6,371 bases of DNA from NCBI GenBank assembly GCA_017419325.1, contig JAFOLN010000005.1, positions 1 to 6,371 of the forward strand. The letters run 5' to 3'. The stretch comes from Clostridia bacterium. GTDB taxonomy: Bacteria > Bacillota > Clostridia > Oscillospirales > RGIG577. The position numbers were made by a program, and so were the translations under genes. The notes below the pieces were generated by a model that made no database searches, was not told the origin of the DNA, and saw only the letters and a list, made by a program, of their open reading frames with translations. Shown piece after piece: positions 5,451 to 6,371 of this stretch; positions within the stretch are counted from its first letter, which is position 1; each line of letters starts with the position of its first letter.

Positions 5451-6037
5451 TAAAAACGGATGAGATAATCATAGTTGAGGGAAAATACGATAAAATCGCG
5501 CTGGAGCCGCTGGTGGACGCAACGATAATCGCGACCGACGGCTTTAAGATATTCAAAGAACCGGAAAAGATAGAAATGCTTCGCGCCCTCGCAAAAAAGC
5601 GGGGGCTCGTTATACTCACGGACTCCGACCGCGCGGGCTTCTTCATCCGCGGGCGGCTTAAGTCCCTCATCGGCGAGGGCAGCATAAAAAACGCCTATAT
5701 CCCGGATGTCGCCGGGCGCGAGAGAAGAAAGCGCGAGCCCTCGAAGGAGGGAAAGCTGGGCGTCGAGGGTATGAGCCCGGAGGCGCTCACCGCCGCCCTC
5801 ATGCGCGCGGGAGTGACGGTAAGCGAGGACGGTTCGCCTAAGGCGGCGCGCGCAGGCATAACGAAGGCCCGCTTCTACGCCGACGGCTTCTCGGGAGGCG
5901 AAGGCTCCCACGCGGCCCGCGCCGCGCTTGCCCGCTCCCTTGGGCTTCCCGAGAGAATCAGCGCGAACGCGCTTTTGGAGGTAATAAACGCGCTTTACAC
6001 CCCGGAGGAATACGAGGAATTTATAAAAAGCCTTTAG
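5447..6037 (+). CDS. rnmV: Toprim/DUF4093 protein, ribonuclease M5-like
   Basis: The 196-residue protein opens with a Toprim domain: IIIVEGKYDKIAL (7-19, catalytic Glu11) and ILTDSDRAGFFIRGRL (56-71, acidic pair Asp59/Asp61). These are followed by NAYIPDV (82-88) and KEGKLGVEGMSPEAL (100-114). The C-terminal part (about 140-196) resembles the DUF4093 domain found in RNase M5. RNase M5 matures the ends of 5S rRNA in Gram-positive bacteria. Compared with Bacillus subtilis RnmV, the segment that reads GVEHAS there is GVEGMS here, and TDPDFPG is TDSDRAG. It therefore looks like the clostridial branch of the family, and 5S processing is an inference rather than a certainty. ATG 5447 overlaps the holA stop by four bases (ATGA) with a G-rich stretch seven bases upstream, so translation is probably coupled. 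No strong plus-strand terminator follows. Confidence 0.8.
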   Translation: MIKTDEIIIVEGKYDKIALEPLVDATIIATDGFKIFKEPEKIEMLRALAKKRGLVILTDSDRAGFFIRGRLKSLIGEGSIKNAYIPDVAGRERRKREPSKEGKLGVEGMSPEALTAALMRAGVTVSEDGSPKAARAGITKARFYADGFSGGEGSHAARAALARSLGLPERISANALLEVINALYTPEEYEEFIKSL

Positions 6038-6094
6038 GGGCAAGGCCTTATACCCCGCCCTTGCCATCCCCGCAAGGCGTGAAGCCGCCTCCGC

Positions 6095-6260
6095 TGTCAT
6101 TCTGAGCGAAGCCGAAGAATCTCACGCACCCCGCCTCCGGCAAGAAGCGAGGCTTCCAAAAAAAGGCTCCCTTGCTGAACCACCCCAAAACATCCGCTGC
6201 GCGTATTTTCCGGGGGCCCCTGGCGGGAGCTGGCACGCCGGAGGCGTGACTGAGGGATTG
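6095..6260. repeat. Composite hairpin-forming intergenic repeat, with a loop insertion
   Basis: Three linked modules can be seen. The first (6095-6127) contains CATTCTGAGCGAAGC and GAAGAATCTCACGC, a sequence I recognise as recurring between genes in many bacterial genomes. The second (6133-6156) folds as nested GCCTC/GAGGC or GAAGC-GAG-GCTTC stems. The third begins GGCTCCC (6165-6171), closes with GGGAGCT (6225-6231), and continues with the perfect hairpin CACGCC-GGA-GGCGTG (6234-6248) and ACTGAGGGATTG. That third module resembles a repeat I associate with Clostridia, where the GGCTCCC/GGGAGC loop is normally only a few bases; here 53 bases separate the arms. The family assignment is from memory and the copy number elsewhere in this genome is unknown. 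Confidence 0.6.
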
Positions 6261-6287
6261 TATACCTGCTTTATTCTATTTTGCAAA

Positions 6288-6347
6288 GCCCCATTTCCTG
6301 CTTTAACAACTATTCTCCTTAGAACCACGGTTCTAATGCCCCATTTC
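6288..6347 (+). repeat. 10-bp direct repeat, 50-bp period
   Basis: GCCCCATTTC occurs at 6288-6297 and again at 6338-6347, exactly 50 bases apart, flanking the dyad at 6319-6336. Only two copies are visible and the window ends soon after, so an array cannot be judged. Confidence 0.5.
6319..6336. promoter_or_regulatory. Perfect dyad with GAAC-N4-GTTC core, operator-like
   Basis: TTAGAACC-AC-GGTTCTAA is a perfect 8-bp-arm inverted repeat with a two-base centre. Its core GAACCACGGTTC fits the GAAC-N4-GTTC spacing of Gram-positive LexA (DinR) boxes, although the flanking bases and the inner C/G pair depart from the usual CGAACRNRYGTTYG form. The arms are too close for a normal RNA hairpin, which favours a protein operator. 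The gene it would control is probably to the right, outside the window. Confidence 0.4.
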
Positions 6348-6371
6348 GCCTGCCGGCGGGGTCTACTTTTG

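Larger units (their letters stand above)
6038..6371. other. Non-coding right end
   Basis: These 334 bases hold no ORF that I believe. The two minus-strand frames (62 and 68 codons) lie across hairpin-rich repeat sequence and have no family resemblance or SD. Contents are a composite intergenic repeat (6095-6260), a minus-strand promoter-like pair (TTGCAA near 6286-6281, TACAAT near 6262-6257) pointing into the repeat with no gene behind it, a perfect dyad (6319-6336), a 10-bp direct repeat, and the start of whatever lies to the right. Confidence 0.6.

Noticed and set aside
6020..6050. Possible terminator at the end of rnmV
   Set aside because: GCCTT (6030-6034) and AAGGC (6042-6046) make only a 5-bp stem. 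On the plus strand it is followed by CTTATACCCC, not a T-tract. The T-rich side faces left, where it would serve a minus-strand transcript for which I see no gene.
5267..6100. 277-codon minus-strand ORF opposite holA and rnmV
   Set aside because: Long antisense frames are common in G+C-rich genes. The plus-strand Toprim and delta-subunit motifs are clear, while this frame has no recognisable domain.
6142..6164. GAAGC-GAG-GCTTC hairpin followed by a run of seven A as a terminator
   Set aside because: The A-run follows on the plus strand. On the minus strand the T-run precedes the hairpin rather than following it, so neither direction gives an intrinsic terminator.
6122..6328. 68-codon minus-strand ORF (and a 62-codon one at 6048-6236)
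   Set aside because: Both frames run through the hairpin repeat. Their peptides (for example NPSVTPPACQLPP) are of the kind produced by translating such repeats and are not a protein family.
6288..6347. CRISPR-like repeats
   Set aside because: The repeat unit is only 10 bp with two copies, the spacing contains a dyad, and there is no cas gene.

Overview
The window reads as a chromosomal segment of a Bacillota/Clostridia-type bacterium. The coding DNA is fairly G+C-rich, uses ATA freely for Ile, and has strong AGGAGG-type ribosome binding sites. The DAHP synthase is of the short Thermotoga/Bacillus kind with an N-terminal ferredoxin-like domain. A Toprim/DUF4093 RNase M5-like protein is present, and the right end resembles intergenic repeats I associate with clostridial gut genomes. 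This is a judgement from sequence style and family membership, not a taxonomic search.

Left two thirds (1-4226, minus strand): an aromatic amino acid operon transcribed right to left: aroF (DAHP synthase), tyrA (prephenate dehydrogenase), aroB (3-dehydroquinate synthase), aroA (EPSP synthase, running off the left edge). The genes are packed tightly (4-nt GTGA overlap, 1-nt TGATG overlap, 1-nt gap), so they are probably one translationally coupled transcript. They supply steps 1, 2 and 6 of the shikimate pathway plus the dehydrogenase step to tyrosine.

The main discovery lies just upstream of aroF (about 4015-4226, minus strand) and none of the long ORFs explains it. It is a compact leader with its own promoter and SD. 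It encodes a 34-residue peptide with a dense Tyr/Phe run (YRYFSFVFSFYF) and no Trp. A 9-bp G+C-rich hairpin with a U-tract sits directly in front of the aroF SD. By hand I can draw the mutually exclusive 1:2, 2:3 and 3:4 pairings of a textbook ribosome-mediated attenuator, with region 1 over the Tyr20-Phe21-Ser22 codons and the leader stop codon inside region 2. The operon therefore appears to be switched by Phe/Tyr-charged tRNA through translation of a leader peptide. T-box or TRAP control would be the usual expectation in Gram-positive aromatic genes.

Middle (4213-4352): an A+T-rich divergent promoter region. It holds a 10-bp inverted repeat, an extended -10 promoter for the rightward genes, and a small dyad in front of it.

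Right (4353-6037, plus strand): holA (DNA polymerase III delta subunit, clamp loader) overlapping by ATGA with a Toprim/DUF4093 RNase M5-like gene. The last 334 bases (6038-6371) hold no convincing gene. They carry a composite, hairpin-forming intergenic repeat with an apparent insertion in one loop, a perfect 18-bp dyad containing GAAC-N4-GTTC (LexA-box-like), and a 10-bp direct repeat spaced 50 bp.
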